Source: Deltaproteobacteria bacterium (GTDB taxonomy: Bacteria > Desulfobacterota > Binatia > Binatales > Binataceae). Taken from it: a DNA stretch of 64,000 bases. Each line of letters begins with the position of its first letter. Position 1 is the first letter of the stretch. Location of the stretch: positions 1 through 64,000 of the forward strand of contig JAKAVC010000138.1 of the NCBI GenBank assembly GCA_021817345.1, read 5' to 3'. A program made the translations under genes and the position numbers. The notes under the pieces were generated by a model. That model searched no databases, was not told the DNA's origin, and saw only the letters and a list, made by a program, of their open reading frames with translations. This document shows, in pieces, positions 27,606 through 35,495 of this stretch.

Positions 27606-28454
27606 TTACCGCGGTTTGCGGGCGCGGACGAACGCGCTCATGAACTTGCCGTCAACCAGCGGTGCGATTTCGGCCACGTCCAGCCCGGAGTCCTTCAAAA
27701 ACGAACCTGCCTGCTCGGCCGTGTACACCCGCGTCGGCTCGACGGCTATCTCTTCGAATCCGGCCGCGGCAAGCTTCGCGCGATACTCCGACTCTTCGAG
27801 CGCTCCGGCGACGCATCCGGCCCACAGCTCCATGTCCCGCCGGATCCGGCCCGGAATCTCGCCTCGCACCACGATATCGGAGACCGCGAACCTGCCGCCG
27901 GGCTTGAGAACACGGAACGCCTCGGCCAGAACGCGATCCTTGTCACCCGACAGATTGATGACGCAGTTGGAGACGATCACGTCAACGGAATTATCCGGCA
28001 GCGGAATATTCTCGATCTCACCTTTTAGGAATTCGACGTTCTGGACTCCTGCCTTGCGCTGGTTTTCCCGCGCAAGCGCCAGCATCTCGTCCGTCATGTC
28101 GAGCCCGTAGGCTTTTCCCGCCGGGCCAACCCGCCGCGCCGAGAGCAGGACGTCGATTCCGCCGCCCGATCCGAGATCGAGCACGGTCTCCCCCGGCCTC
28201 AGCTCGGCCAGCGCGGTCGGATTGCCGCATCCGAGCGACGCCGCCACCGCTTCGGCCGGCAACGCCGCCTTGTCGCTGTCGGCGTAGAGATTCGAAGTGA
28301 TCGGCTGCTCGGCCAAATCGGCGGAGGTGCCGCAGCACGCGGTTTCCTGCTGGCCGCCGCAACAGGAAGTGCCCGGCTGATTTATGACTCGCAGCGCCGC
28401 GCCCGCGTATCTCCGGCGCACGCTCTCTTTGAGTTCCTCGTTGTTGGCGCTCAT
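27606..28454 (-). CDS. arsM: Arsenite S-adenosylmethionine methyltransferase
   Basis: 282 residues; AAAGGAG lies 8 nt before the ATG. The N-terminal SCCGGQQETACCG cysteines and GCGNPTAL followed by VLDLGSGGGIDVLLSARRVG (SAM motif I) identify the ArsM family. The conserved cysteine in IVSNCVINL is the second As(III)-thiol site, and ELWAGCVAG the third. It converts arsenite to methylated and volatile arsenicals using SAM. It is divergent from an ArsR-family gene, from which it is probably regulated. No arsenite pump or arsenate reductase is in the window, so methylation may be the main local detoxification route. Confidence 0.93.
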   Translation of the reverse strand: MSANNEELKESVRRRYAGAALRVINQPGTSCCGGQQETACCGTSADLAEQPITSNLYADSDKAALPAEAVAASLGCGNPTALAELRPGETVLDLGSGGGIDVLLSARRVGPAGKAYGLDMTDEMLALARENQRKAGVQNVEFLKGEIENIPLPDNSVDVIVSNCVINLSGDKDRVLAEAFRVLKPGGRFAVSDIVVRGEIPGRIRRDMELWAGCVAGALEESEYRAKLAAAGFEEIAVEPTRVYTAEQAGSFLKDSGLDVAEIAPLVDGKFMSAFVRARKPR

Positions 28455-28496
28455 CCGCTTTTCTCCTTTTCTCCCGGCCCGGATAGCCCGTCATGA

Positions 28497-28537
28497 TTGA
28501 CTTCCACGGTACGATACCTCTATAAATCTAGAATTAT
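28497..28537 (+). promoter_or_regulatory. arsR promoter with palindromic operator overlapping -10 and start codon
   Basis: TTGACT (28497-28502) and TATAAA (28521-28526) are 18 nt apart. The near-perfect dyad ATAAATCTAGAATTAT (28522-28537; 14 of 16 positions symmetric) covers the -10, the expected transcription start and the A-T of the arsR ATG. It is a strong candidate ArsR binding site. The predicted transcript would be nearly leaderless. Confidence 0.6.
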
Positions 28538-28892
28538 GGAAAAGTCAAGCGCGATCGCCGCGCTGGGCGCGCTGGCGCAGGAAACCCGCCTCGATATTTT
28601 CCGCATGCTGGTGCAGAGCGGACCCGAAGGGATGGCCGCCGGCGAACTCGGCCAGCGCCTTGGACAGCCTTCGCCCACAATGTCGTTTCATTTGACCCAG
28701 CTCAGGTTCGCCGGACTCGTGAATTCGCGCCGCGAGGGCCGTTCGATCATCTACAGCGCGAATTTCACGGCAATGCGCGCTCTGATCGGCTATCTGACCG
28801 AAAACTGCTGCGCCGGCCGCTCGAAGACCTGTTCGCAACGAGCCCGCGCCCGCACCCAATCCGCCGGAGCTCAGGCCCGCAATTCCGGTTAA
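28536..28892 (+). CDS. arsR: ArsR/SmtB-family repressor
   Basis: 118 residues from the ATG giving MEKSSAIAALGALAQ; the track start is 13 codons earlier, within the promoter. The winged helix-turn-helix runs from LAQETRLDIFRMLVQSG to the recognition helix QPSPTMSFHLTQLRFAGLV and the wing SRREGRSIIYSAN. The classical As(III)-binding ELCVC in the recognition-helix region is absent. Instead, cysteines occur near the C-terminus (ENCCAGRSKTC), as in ArsR variants whose inducer site evolved elsewhere. It is divergent from arsM, so it probably senses trivalent arsenic and represses both genes. The C-terminal 25 residues are basic and low complexity. Confidence 0.88.
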   Translation: MEKSSAIAALGALAQETRLDIFRMLVQSGPEGMAAGELGQRLGQPSPTMSFHLTQLRFAGLVNSRREGRSIIYSANFTAMRALIGYLTENCCAGRSKTCSQRARARTQSAGAQARNSG

Positions 28893-28929
28893 TCCAGGCA
28901 AACGCGCGCATAATCGCGATGCCGACCGC

Positions 28930-30753
28930 TCATCCCAGGCGCTCGCGCAAGGCGTCGCGCAGGGCGGGAACAATCACCGCCCAGTCGCAGACGAGGCCGA
29001 AGTCGGCGCGCTCGAAGATGAGCGCCTCGGGGTCGTTGTTGATCGCGACCACCGTTTCGGCCTTCTTCAGGCCCACCGTATGGTTGGGCGCGCCGCGCAC
29101 TCCGACCGTGATATAAAGCCGCGCGTCGAGCGCCTTGCCCGTCAGTCCCACCTGATGCTGGCGCGGAACCCATCCCGCGTCGGTGACGCGCCTGGTCGCG
29201 CAAATTCCGGCGCCGAGCACGCGCGCCAGTTCCTTGACCGCCTCGACGCCTTCGGGTCCGCCGACGCCCATGCCCACACCGACAATCACTTCGGCGCCTT
29301 CCAGCCGCGCAACCGAGGTGTCGAGCAGCGGATGCTCGGCGACAAGCCGGCTGAGCGGCTTTTTGAGCACGAGCCTCACGGTTTCGATTTCGCCGCGGCG
29401 TTTGGGGTTCGGCTCGGCAAGTTCGAGCATCCCGGCCCGCACCGTCGCCATCTGCGGGTAGGTCTTCGACAGGATCGGCGCGACGATATTTCCGCCGAAG
29501 GCCGGCTTAAGCGCGACCATCCGCTTCTCCCCGTCGATCTCAAGCCCGATCGCGTCGCCGGTAAGCCCGAGCCCAAGGCGCGCGGCGAGCCTCGGCGCCC
29601 AATCGCGGCCGCGCTCGCTCGCCGCAGCCAGCAGCGCCCACGGCCTGCGCTCCATGACCAGCGCCGCCATCGCTTCGGCAGCGGCCTCGGGCGTGTAGGT
29701 TTCGAGTTCGGGGCTTTCGAGCGCGATTATCCGGTCCGCGCCGTAGCTGGAAAGAAGGTCCGCGTGCCGCACAAGCAAGCCGGACAATCCCACCGCGACG
29801 AGCGCGCCGCCCGTTGCGCTCGCGAGCTGGTCGCCGCGCGAAAGCATCTCCAGCGTGGTTCGGGTGATTGCCCCGTTGAGATCGGTTTCGACCGCAACCC
29901 ATACGCCGCTCCCGCTGAGCGGTTTGCGTATCGCGGATGAAATCGCGCGGCGTTCGCGCGCGCGTGGTTTGAGCGCGCCGGCGCGGTCAAGATGCTCTAT
30001 CAGCTCGCGCGCCGCGCGCTCGGGATCGCTCGGATCGATATGGCGGCATCGGGCTTTCGGCGTTTCGACCACGCGGATTTCCGAAACCCAGGTCGGCGAG
30101 CCCGCGAAGCCCAGCTCCGACGGCTCAAGTCCGAGAGCGTTTGCCGCAACCTTCTCGACGGTTTTCGATTTCGCGCGCTCGGCCGCTTCCGCCTTGACCT
30201 TTATCGGCTGTGCGACGCGTTCCGCGCAGGTCAGCACCGCGGGCATCGCGGCCTCGATTTCCTCGTATCCTTCGTCGCTCTCGCGCTCGGCGCGCAGCAC
30301 TCGTCCGTCGATATCGAGCTTCCTTACGCCGGTTATCTGCGCGACACCGAGCAGTTCCGCAAGCTCGGGGCCGACCTGTCCGGTTTCCGCGTCGAGCGAG
30401 TATTTGCCGAGCAGGACGAGATCGAAACCGCCCTTCTTGAGCCATGCGGCGAGAGAGCGCGCGGTTGCCAGTGTGTCCGAGCCGGCAAACGCCGGGTCCG
30501 TCAGATGCACCGCGCGGTCCATTCCCATCGCGAGCGCATCCCTGAGCGCCTGTTCCGCCTGCGGCGGTCCCATCGTGACAACCGTCGTCTCGGCGCCGAG
30601 CCGGTCCTTCAGTTGCGCGGCGCGCGAAAGCGCGCGCAGGTCGAAGGCGCTAATCACGTTGGGACCGCCGCGACGGATAGTCCTGGTTTCGGGATCGAAA
30701 TTGGCTTCCTCGATAAGCGGAATTTGCTTGATACAGACGGCGATTTTGAGCAC
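28930..30753 (-). CDS. etfBA: Electron transfer flavoprotein, EtfB-EtfA single-chain fusion
   Basis: 607 residues from a GTG giving MLKIAVCIKQIP; GGGAG lies 8 nt upstream, and the track ATG seven codons earlier has no better site. Residues 1-250 are EtfB: KIAVCIKQIP, DLRALSRAAQLKD, VVTMGPPQAEQALRDALAMG and LLGKYSLDAETGQVGPELAE. A linker follows, then from about 285 a complete EtfA with the N-terminal SGSGVWVAVE and the C-terminal FAD-binding ICATRRVTDAGWVPRQHQVG, VGVRGAPNH and VAINNDPEALIFERADFGLVCD. The two subunits are normally separate genes. The fused heterodimer would carry electrons from acyl-CoA dehydrogenases to the quinone pool; an acyl-CoA dehydrogenase gene is at 43.5 kb, but no ETF-quinone oxidoreductase is seen. 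Confidence 0.9.
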   Translation of the reverse strand: MLKIAVCIKQIPLIEEANFDPETRTIRRGGPNVISAFDLRALSRAAQLKDRLGAETTVVTMGPPQAEQALRDALAMGMDRAVHLTDPAFAGSDTLATARSLAAWLKKGGFDLVLLGKYSLDAETGQVGPELAELLGVAQITGVRKLDIDGRVLRAERESDEGYEEIEAAMPAVLTCAERVAQPIKVKAEAAERAKSKTVEKVAANALGLEPSELGFAGSPTWVSEIRVVETPKARCRHIDPSDPERAARELIEHLDRAGALKPRARERRAISSAIRKPLSGSGVWVAVETDLNGAITRTTLEMLSRGDQLASATGGALVAVGLSGLLVRHADLLSSYGADRIIALESPELETYTPEAAAEAMAALVMERRPWALLAAASERGRDWAPRLAARLGLGLTGDAIGLEIDGEKRMVALKPAFGGNIVAPILSKTYPQMATVRAGMLELAEPNPKRRGEIETVRLVLKKPLSRLVAEHPLLDTSVARLEGAEVIVGVGMGVGGPEGVEAVKELARVLGAGICATRRVTDAGWVPRQHQVGLTGKALDARLYITVGVRGAPNHTVGLKKAETVVAINNDPEALIFERADFGLVCDWAVIVPALRDALRERLG

Positions 30754-30778
30754 GAATAAACTCCCGGACTTCACCGGG

Positions 30779-30833
30779 AAGGCTAACCGAGCGCGGCACG
30801 ACTATGCAATAAAGTTTCCTCGGGGTTAGCCTT
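30779..30833. repeat. Long inverted repeat in the etfBA-btuF divergent promoter region
   Basis: AAGGCTAACC (30779-30788) and GGTTAGCCTT (30824-30833) are a perfect 10-bp inverted repeat. Pairing extends inward as CGAG/CTCG with a bulge, around a roughly 28-nt loop. It occupies most of the 115-nt divergent region. It could be an RNA stem in either leader or a wide-spaced operator. There is no B12-box (GCCACTG) to make it a cobalamin riboswitch. Confidence 0.5.
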
Positions 30834-30868
30834 TAAGAACGGTGCCTGGATAGGCTAGTTTTCGCGAT

Positions 30869-31813
30869 ATGGGATTGAGGCCGCTTCTTGTCCTTATTTG
30901 TGCGATGGCGGCGCTTGGCGCGGCTGCGATTTCGCCCGTGGCGGGTGCGCATGGGGCGGAAAATGCTTCGAGCAGCCGCGCGCGTATTGTCTCGCTTGCG
31001 CCGTCAGTCACGGAGACTCTTTTCGCAGTCGGCGCGGGCAAGGACGTGGTCGGAGTTTCCGAGTTCGACGACTATCCGCCCGCGGTCCGAAAGCTCCCGC
31101 GAGTCGGCACTTTTCTCACTCCCAATGTCGAGGCGATCGCCGCGCTTCGTCCCACGCTTGTCATCGGTCTTGCCAACTCGGCCAACCAGCGCGAAGTCCA
31201 TGCGTTAAGCGAGATGGGCTATCCGACGCTGATGGTCAAGGAAAATTCAATCGCCGAAATCGAGCACAGCATCACGGTCATCGGGGAGCGAACCGGGCAT
31301 CCGCGCCGAGCGAACAAGGTGGTCGCCGCAATCCAGGCGCGGATAAACAAGGTCCGCAAGCTGATGAGCCGCGTGATCGATCGGCGCGTTCTGATGCTGG
31401 TCGGGCATGAGCCGATGGTCGCGGTGGGACACGGCACGTTTCTCGGCCAACTGCTGGCGCTGGCGCACGGAACCAATATCGCCGACGGCCTTCCCGGTTC
31501 ATGGCCGCGGGTCAGCATCGAGTACGTAATCGCGAAGAAACCGCAGGTGATACTCGACGGGCAGATGGGAACCGACACGTCCACGCTCGGTGATTTCTGG
31601 TCCCGGTTTCAGATCATTCCCGCCGTACGCGAGCATCGCGTTCACGGCTACCCGACCGATCCCACGCTGACCCCCGGTCCGCGTATCGGCCAGACGCTCA
31701 TGACGCTCGTACGGCTGATCCATCCCGAGGCCTTCGCAAGCGGCGTCGTCACCGCCGAGAAAGCGCGATCCACACCCGCGGAGATTGCGACTGCGTCGGA
31801 TTTCGCGCGATGA
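30869..31813 (+). CDS. btuF: Periplasmic substrate-binding protein of a cobalamin/siderophore-type ABC importer
   Basis: 314 residues. An N-terminal signal peptide (LLVLICAMAALGAAAISPVAGAHG) is followed by the class III binding-protein fold of BtuF/FecB/HmuT: ARIVSLAPSVTETLFAVGAGKDVVGVSEFDDYPP, VEAIAALRPTLVIG, and a C-terminal lobe with RVSIEYVIAKKPQVILDG. Sequence style is closest to BtuF-like vitamin B12 binders, but haem or Fe-siderophore binding cannot be excluded. The stop overlaps the permease start by 4 nt (ATGA), so the three ABC genes are translationally coupled. No cobalamin riboswitch is found upstream. Confidence 0.82.
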   Translation: MGLRPLLVLICAMAALGAAAISPVAGAHGAENASSSRARIVSLAPSVTETLFAVGAGKDVVGVSEFDDYPPAVRKLPRVGTFLTPNVEAIAALRPTLVIGLANSANQREVHALSEMGYPTLMVKENSIAEIEHSITVIGERTGHPRRANKVVAAIQARINKVRKLMSRVIDRRVLMLVGHEPMVAVGHGTFLGQLLALAHGTNIADGLPGSWPRVSIEYVIAKKPQVILDGQMGTDTSTLGDFWSRFQIIPAVREHRVHGYPTDPTLTPGPRIGQTLMTLVRLIHPEAFASGVVTAEKARSTPAEIATASDFAR

Positions 31814-32916
31814 GCGCCGCGAAATTCCCGCCCCACACCAGCGCTCCAGGGGTCGCGCATGAAGCGCAAGCCGGCGCCGAGGCGTGCCGCGACCTCGAAG
31901 CGCTCGCGGGCGCATTCCTTACGCCCGGCCGCGCGGCCGTGCGGCTTGCGATTCTCGGCGCGGCGGTTGTCGTCGCGGCGGCGGCGGGATGCGTCTTCGG
32001 AGGCGTACATATAAGCCTGCTGCGCGCGCTCACCGATCCTGCCGGCACCGACCACGCAATCCTGTTCGACGCGCGCCTTCCGCGGGTGCTGATGGGAATC
32101 GCGGTCGGAGCGATTCTCGCGTCGGTCGGCGCCGCCCTTCAGGCGTTGGTGCGCAATCCGCTCGCCGAGGGCGGAATCCTCGGCATCTCCGGCGGCGGCG
32201 CGCTCGGCGCAATCGTCGCGATGATCGTCTTTTCGCAAACCCGGTTCGCCGACGAGACGGTTCCGCTCGCGGCCTTCGCGATGGCGCTCGGCGCGACGCT
32301 CGCGGTCTATCGGCTCGCGCTGGTCGAGGGCCAGCTCGAGCCGTTCACGCTGTTGCTGGTCGGAGTGATCTTCAACGCCTTCTGGGGCGCCGCGATCATG
32401 ATCGTCAACAGCGTGGTGAATTTCTATTACGCGCACAGCATCCTGTTCTGGCTGATAGGAAGCCTCGAAGCGCCGAGCTACCGCGAGGTCGCGATCGTAA
32501 GCGCGCTCGGCCTTGCGGGCTTCGCCGTCCTGATGACGCGCGCGCGGGACATGAACCTGCTGAGCCTCGGCGATGAGAGCGCCGCCGAACTCGGCGTGGA
32601 GCTTCATGCGGTGCGGCGCGCCATCTTCCTTGCGACCTCGGTGATGATCGGCGCGGCGGTCTCGGTCAGCGGGATCATCTCGTTCGTGGGCCTGATCGTG
32701 CCGCACGTTCTGCGCCTTGCCTTCGGCGCCGACCATCGCCTGCTCCTGCCCGCCTCGCTGCTGGGCGGCGCGGCCTTCATGGTGATCGCGGATTTGGTCG
32801 CGCGCTCGGCGATCGCTCCCGCGGAGCTTCCGGTCGGCGCGATAACGGCGCTCTGCGGAGGTCCGTTCTTCATCTATATGCTCAGGCGCGAAGGCCGAAG
32901 ACCGCTGGTTTCATGA
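31810..32916 (+). CDS. btuC: FecCD/BtuC-type ABC importer permease
   Basis: 368 residues with a hydrophilic N-terminal extension of about 45 residues before the first TM helix. There are about ten TM segments. Family motifs include DARLPRVLMGIAVGAILASVGAALQALVRNPLAEGGILGISGGGALGA, and ISFVGLIVPHVLRLAFGADHR near the C-terminus, the coupling-helix region that contacts the ATPase. As a homodimer it moves cobalamin or a ferric chelate across the inner membrane. Start and stop both overlap neighbours by 4 nt. Confidence 0.88.
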   Translation: MSAAKFPPHTSAPGVAHEAQAGAEACRDLEALAGAFLTPGRAAVRLAILGAAVVVAAAAGCVFGGVHISLLRALTDPAGTDHAILFDARLPRVLMGIAVGAILASVGAALQALVRNPLAEGGILGISGGGALGAIVAMIVFSQTRFADETVPLAAFAMALGATLAVYRLALVEGQLEPFTLLLVGVIFNAFWGAAIMIVNSVVNFYYAHSILFWLIGSLEAPSYREVAIVSALGLAGFAVLMTRARDMNLLSLGDESAAELGVELHAVRRAIFLATSVMIGAAVSVSGIISFVGLIVPHVLRLAFGADHRLLLPASLLGGAAFMVIADLVARSAIAPAELPVGAITALCGGPFFIYMLRREGRRPLVS

Positions 32917-33722
32917 GCGATACGTTCACGGATGACGGCCGGCCCGCGTTGGAGGGGCGCGATATCACGGCCGGCTATGGAGCGTCCGACGCGCTTAACG
33001 GCGTCTCAATCGAGGTCGCACCGGGCGAGCTGGTGGCGATCGTCGGGCCGAACGGAGCCGGGAAATCCACGCTGCTCAGGGTCCTCGGCGGGACGCTCAG
33101 GGCGCGCCGTGGCGACGTCAGGCTGTTTGGCCGGGCGCTGGGATCGTATGAGCGGCGCGCGCTGGCGCGGCTGGTCGCGGTGGTGGCGCAGGAAAGCGCG
33201 GTCGCTTTCCCGTTCACGGTCATGGAGGTGGTCCTGATGGGCCGCGCGCCTCATCTTGGACCGTTTCGTTTCGAGAGCCGGCGCGATCTTGCGATTGCCC
33301 ACGCGGCGCTCAAGCGCTTTGACCTGCTGGAGCTGGCTGGCCGCCCGCTCCATGAACTCTCGGGCGGTGAGCGCAAGCGGGTTTTCCTTGCGCGGGCGAT
33401 TGCGCAGGAACCAAGAGTGCTGCTGCTTGACGAACCGACCGCCTTTCTCGACATGAAGCACGTTTCGGACATATTCCTGCGCTTTCGCGAACTCTGCGCG
33501 GGGCATCGGATGGCCGCGATCGCGACCCTGCATGATCTCAACGCCGCGGCCGCGTATGCCGACCGGATCCTGCTGATGAAGGACGGCCGGACGGTCGCCT
33601 ACGGCAACCCCGAGTCGGTACTGAGCGAGGACAATCTTCGCCACGTTTACGAAACCCAGGTCTATGTGGGACGAAACCCCGCAACCGGAACGATCGCGAT
33701 ATTTCCGGGGCGCGCGTCCTGA
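32913..33722 (+). CDS. btuD: ABC importer ATPase (BtuD/FecE type)
   Basis: 269 residues. Walker A is GPNGAGKST, the Q-loop is VAQESAVAF, the signature is LSGGERKRVFLARAIAQ, Walker B is VLLLDEPTAFLD, and the switch His is in ATLHDLNAA. This pattern is standard for iron-chelate/B12 uptake ATPases. The ATG overlaps the permease stop (ATGA). The protein ends FPGRAS. It completes a three-gene importer without its own outer-membrane TonB receptor in the window. Confidence 0.9.
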   Translation: MSDTFTDDGRPALEGRDITAGYGASDALNGVSIEVAPGELVAIVGPNGAGKSTLLRVLGGTLRARRGDVRLFGRALGSYERRALARLVAVVAQESAVAFPFTVMEVVLMGRAPHLGPFRFESRRDLAIAHAALKRFDLLELAGRPLHELSGGERKRVFLARAIAQEPRVLLLDEPTAFLDMKHVSDIFLRFRELCAGHRMAAIATLHDLNAAAAYADRILLMKDGRTVAYGNPESVLSEDNLRHVYETQVYVGRNPATGTIAIFPGRAS

Positions 33723-33741
33723 CAACCTCGAGCGTGCCGCG

Positions 33742-33770
33742 TTGCCCGGTTGCTCGCATCCGGCTACGCT
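33742..33770 (+). promoter_or_regulatory. Promoter of the HAD hydrolase gene
   Basis: TTGCCC, a 17-nt spacer and TACGCT lie just after the btuD stop. The -10 ends 10 nt before the ATG, giving a transcript with almost no leader. Confidence 0.45.
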
Positions 33771-33780
33771 GTGTGGGACA

Positions 33781-34488
33781 ATGGTTTTTCGCGACGGGGC
33801 TTCGCTGAATCTGATCTTCGACGCCGACGACACGCTCTGGGATTCCAATATCCACTTTCTCGAAGCGTTCGAACAGTTCGTCGAGGCGGCTACGCGCCTT
33901 CATCGGCGGCTCGACCGCGCACAAGTGAAAAGTCTTTTCCGCGAAATCGAACTCGAATTGATCCAGACCCACGGCTACGGGCGCGGCCCCTATTTGATCG
34001 CGCTGGAACGCGCGGCCGAGCGGATCGCGTCGGCAGACACGCACGCCGAGCTTCGCGCCCGCGCGCGGGAGATAGGCGCGCGGCTGCTCGAACGGCGTTG
34101 CGAGCTTTTACCGGGAGTCGAGGAGACGCTGCGCGAACTTTCGCGCCGCCACGTGCTGATGCTTTTCACCAAGGGTGCGCGCGACGAACAGATTGAAAAA
34201 CTTGAGCGCTCGGGCCTTGCACCGCTCTTCAGCCGGGTTGAAACTCCGCGCGAAAAGGACGTCGACGCCTACCGGCGCCTGATTGCCCAGGCGCGCCTCG
34301 CAACCGAGCGCACCTTCATGATCGGCAACAGCCCGCGCTCCGATATCAACCCCGCGCTGCGCGCAGGCTTGCGCGCGGTGTATATCCCCCACCCGCATAC
34401 GTGGGAACTGGAGCATGAAGAACTGATTCCGGCCGAGGGAAGATTCGTCGAACTCGGCGATTTCCGGGATTTGCTGGACATGTTCTAG
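33781..34488 (+). CDS. HAD-superfamily hydrolase
   Basis: 235 residues from the ATG giving MVFRDGASLNLIF. The longer track ORF begins antisense-like inside btuD and is rejected. Motif I is LIFDADDTLWDSN (nucleophile Asp and general-acid Asp), motif II is MLFTKGARDEQ, and motifs III/IV are in PREKDVDAYR and FMIGNSPRSDINPALRAG. A helical C1-type cap lies between I and II. The DADDTLW start and HTWELEHEEL tail resemble YjjG-like nucleotide or small phosphoester phosphatases. It is a cytoplasmic Mg2+-dependent phosphatase of unknown substrate. Its TAG stop also forms part of a TAGAAT box preceding the next gene. Confidence 0.87.
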   Translation: MVFRDGASLNLIFDADDTLWDSNIHFLEAFEQFVEAATRLHRRLDRAQVKSLFREIELELIQTHGYGRGPYLIALERAAERIASADTHAELRARAREIGARLLERRCELLPGVEETLRELSRRHVLMLFTKGARDEQIEKLERSGLAPLFSRVETPREKDVDAYRRLIAQARLATERTFMIGNSPRSDINPALRAGLRAVYIPHPHTWELEHEELIPAEGRFVELGDFRDLLDMF

Positions 34489-34491
34489 AAT
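34486..34491 (+). promoter_or_regulatory. TAGAAT -10 candidate of the metallophosphoesterase gene
   Basis: TAGAAT ends 9 nt before the ATG, the spacing expected of a leaderless transcript, and overlaps the HAD stop codon. The -35 region is poor. Confidence 0.35.
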
Positions 34492-34500
34492 CTGAGGCTT

Positions 34501-35487
34501 ATGATTGGGCAATCAGTAACCGCGCCCCTTCCCGCCGAACCACTGCCGGGCAACCGTCCGCTCGCAAAGCCGCCCCTGCCGCTTCGCCCGCTCCATCGCC
34601 TGTGGCGGCGCACGATCGACGATATCGAATTCTCCCGCATCCGGCTGCCGGTGCGGGCGTTGCCGGCCGCGCTCGAAGGCATGACCGCCTGCCAGATAAG
34701 CGACTTCCACGTTGACCGCGACGAAGACCTGGAGCGGCTTTGTGCCGCCGTCGAATTGATAAACGCGGAGAACCCGGATTTCGTCTTTCTTACCGGCGAT
34801 TACTTCTCCGGACGCGAGACGATGACGCGCTATCTCGCCGCGACGCGCGACGCTCTCGCGCGGCTGAGCCCGCGCCTTGGAGTTTTCGCGGTTACCGGAA
34901 ACCACGACCATTGGGCCTCGGTCGATCGGATCGCCGTAGCGCTGGAGCAGGCTGGCGCGGTGGTGCTCGCAAACTCCAGCCGAAGGATTTCGGTACACGG
35001 CGAGCAGCTTGTGATCGTCGGAATCGACGACTTGTGGTCGCACCGAGCCGAGCCGGGACGCGCCTTCAGCAATGTCGGCCCCAACGACTGCACCCTTGTG
35101 CTGGCGCACAACCCCGACACCGCGCTCTACGCGCATCATCTGCGGCCCGGCGCGATGCTCTGCGGGCACACCCACGGCGGCGTCGTCCGCATCCCGCTCT
35201 ACGGCTCGCCGCTGCGCTCGATTCTCCGAATCGGCAAGCGGTTTTACGCGGGACTCAATCCGTACGCCGGCTTCTACATCTATACCAACCGCGGTCTTGG
35301 CACCTTCCTTGTGCGCATCCGTATCAACTGCCGGCCCGAGGTGTCATGCTTCAGCCTGGCAACCATGGCTGAAAACGAACCTGGCGCGGATTCCTACGCG
35401 CACAAGCGCAAAACCGTCGCGCTCAAACCGAGGCCGCACCGCAGGCTGGCGCGCCGCGCGCGACCGCGCCGATTCGCGCGGCCCTGA
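34501..35487 (+). CDS. Calcineurin-like metallophosphoesterase (YkuE/LpxG-like)
   Basis: 328 residues. The five metallophosphoesterase motifs are visible: CQISDFHVD (D-x-H), FLTGDYFSG, VTGNHDHW, LVLAHNPD and MLCGHTHGGVVRIP. Together they form a dinuclear metal centre. The N-terminal 50 residues are Pro/Arg-rich without a clear TM helix, and the C-terminal 30 residues are strongly basic (KPRPHRRLARRARPRRFARP), perhaps for membrane or nucleic-acid contact. The class includes UDP-2,3-diacylglucosamine hydrolases and phospholipid phosphodiesterases; the substrate here is not determinable. Downstream, 8 nt separate it from the hydantoinase gene. Confidence 0.87.
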   Translation: MIGQSVTAPLPAEPLPGNRPLAKPPLPLRPLHRLWRRTIDDIEFSRIRLPVRALPAALEGMTACQISDFHVDRDEDLERLCAAVELINAENPDFVFLTGDYFSGRETMTRYLAATRDALARLSPRLGVFAVTGNHDHWASVDRIAVALEQAGAVVLANSSRRISVHGEQLVIVGIDDLWSHRAEPGRAFSNVGPNDCTLVLAHNPDTALYAHHLRPGAMLCGHTHGGVVRIPLYGSPLRSILRIGKRFYAGLNPYAGFYIYTNRGLGTFLVRIRINCRPEVSCFSLATMAENEPGADSYAHKRKTVALKPRPHRRLARRARPRRFARP

Positions 35488-35495
35488 CGTCCGCG

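Noticed and set aside
30779-30868. Cobalamin riboswitch upstream of btuF
   Set aside because: No B12 box (GCCACTG) and too little sequence for the multi-helix fold; only a simple inverted repeat is seen.
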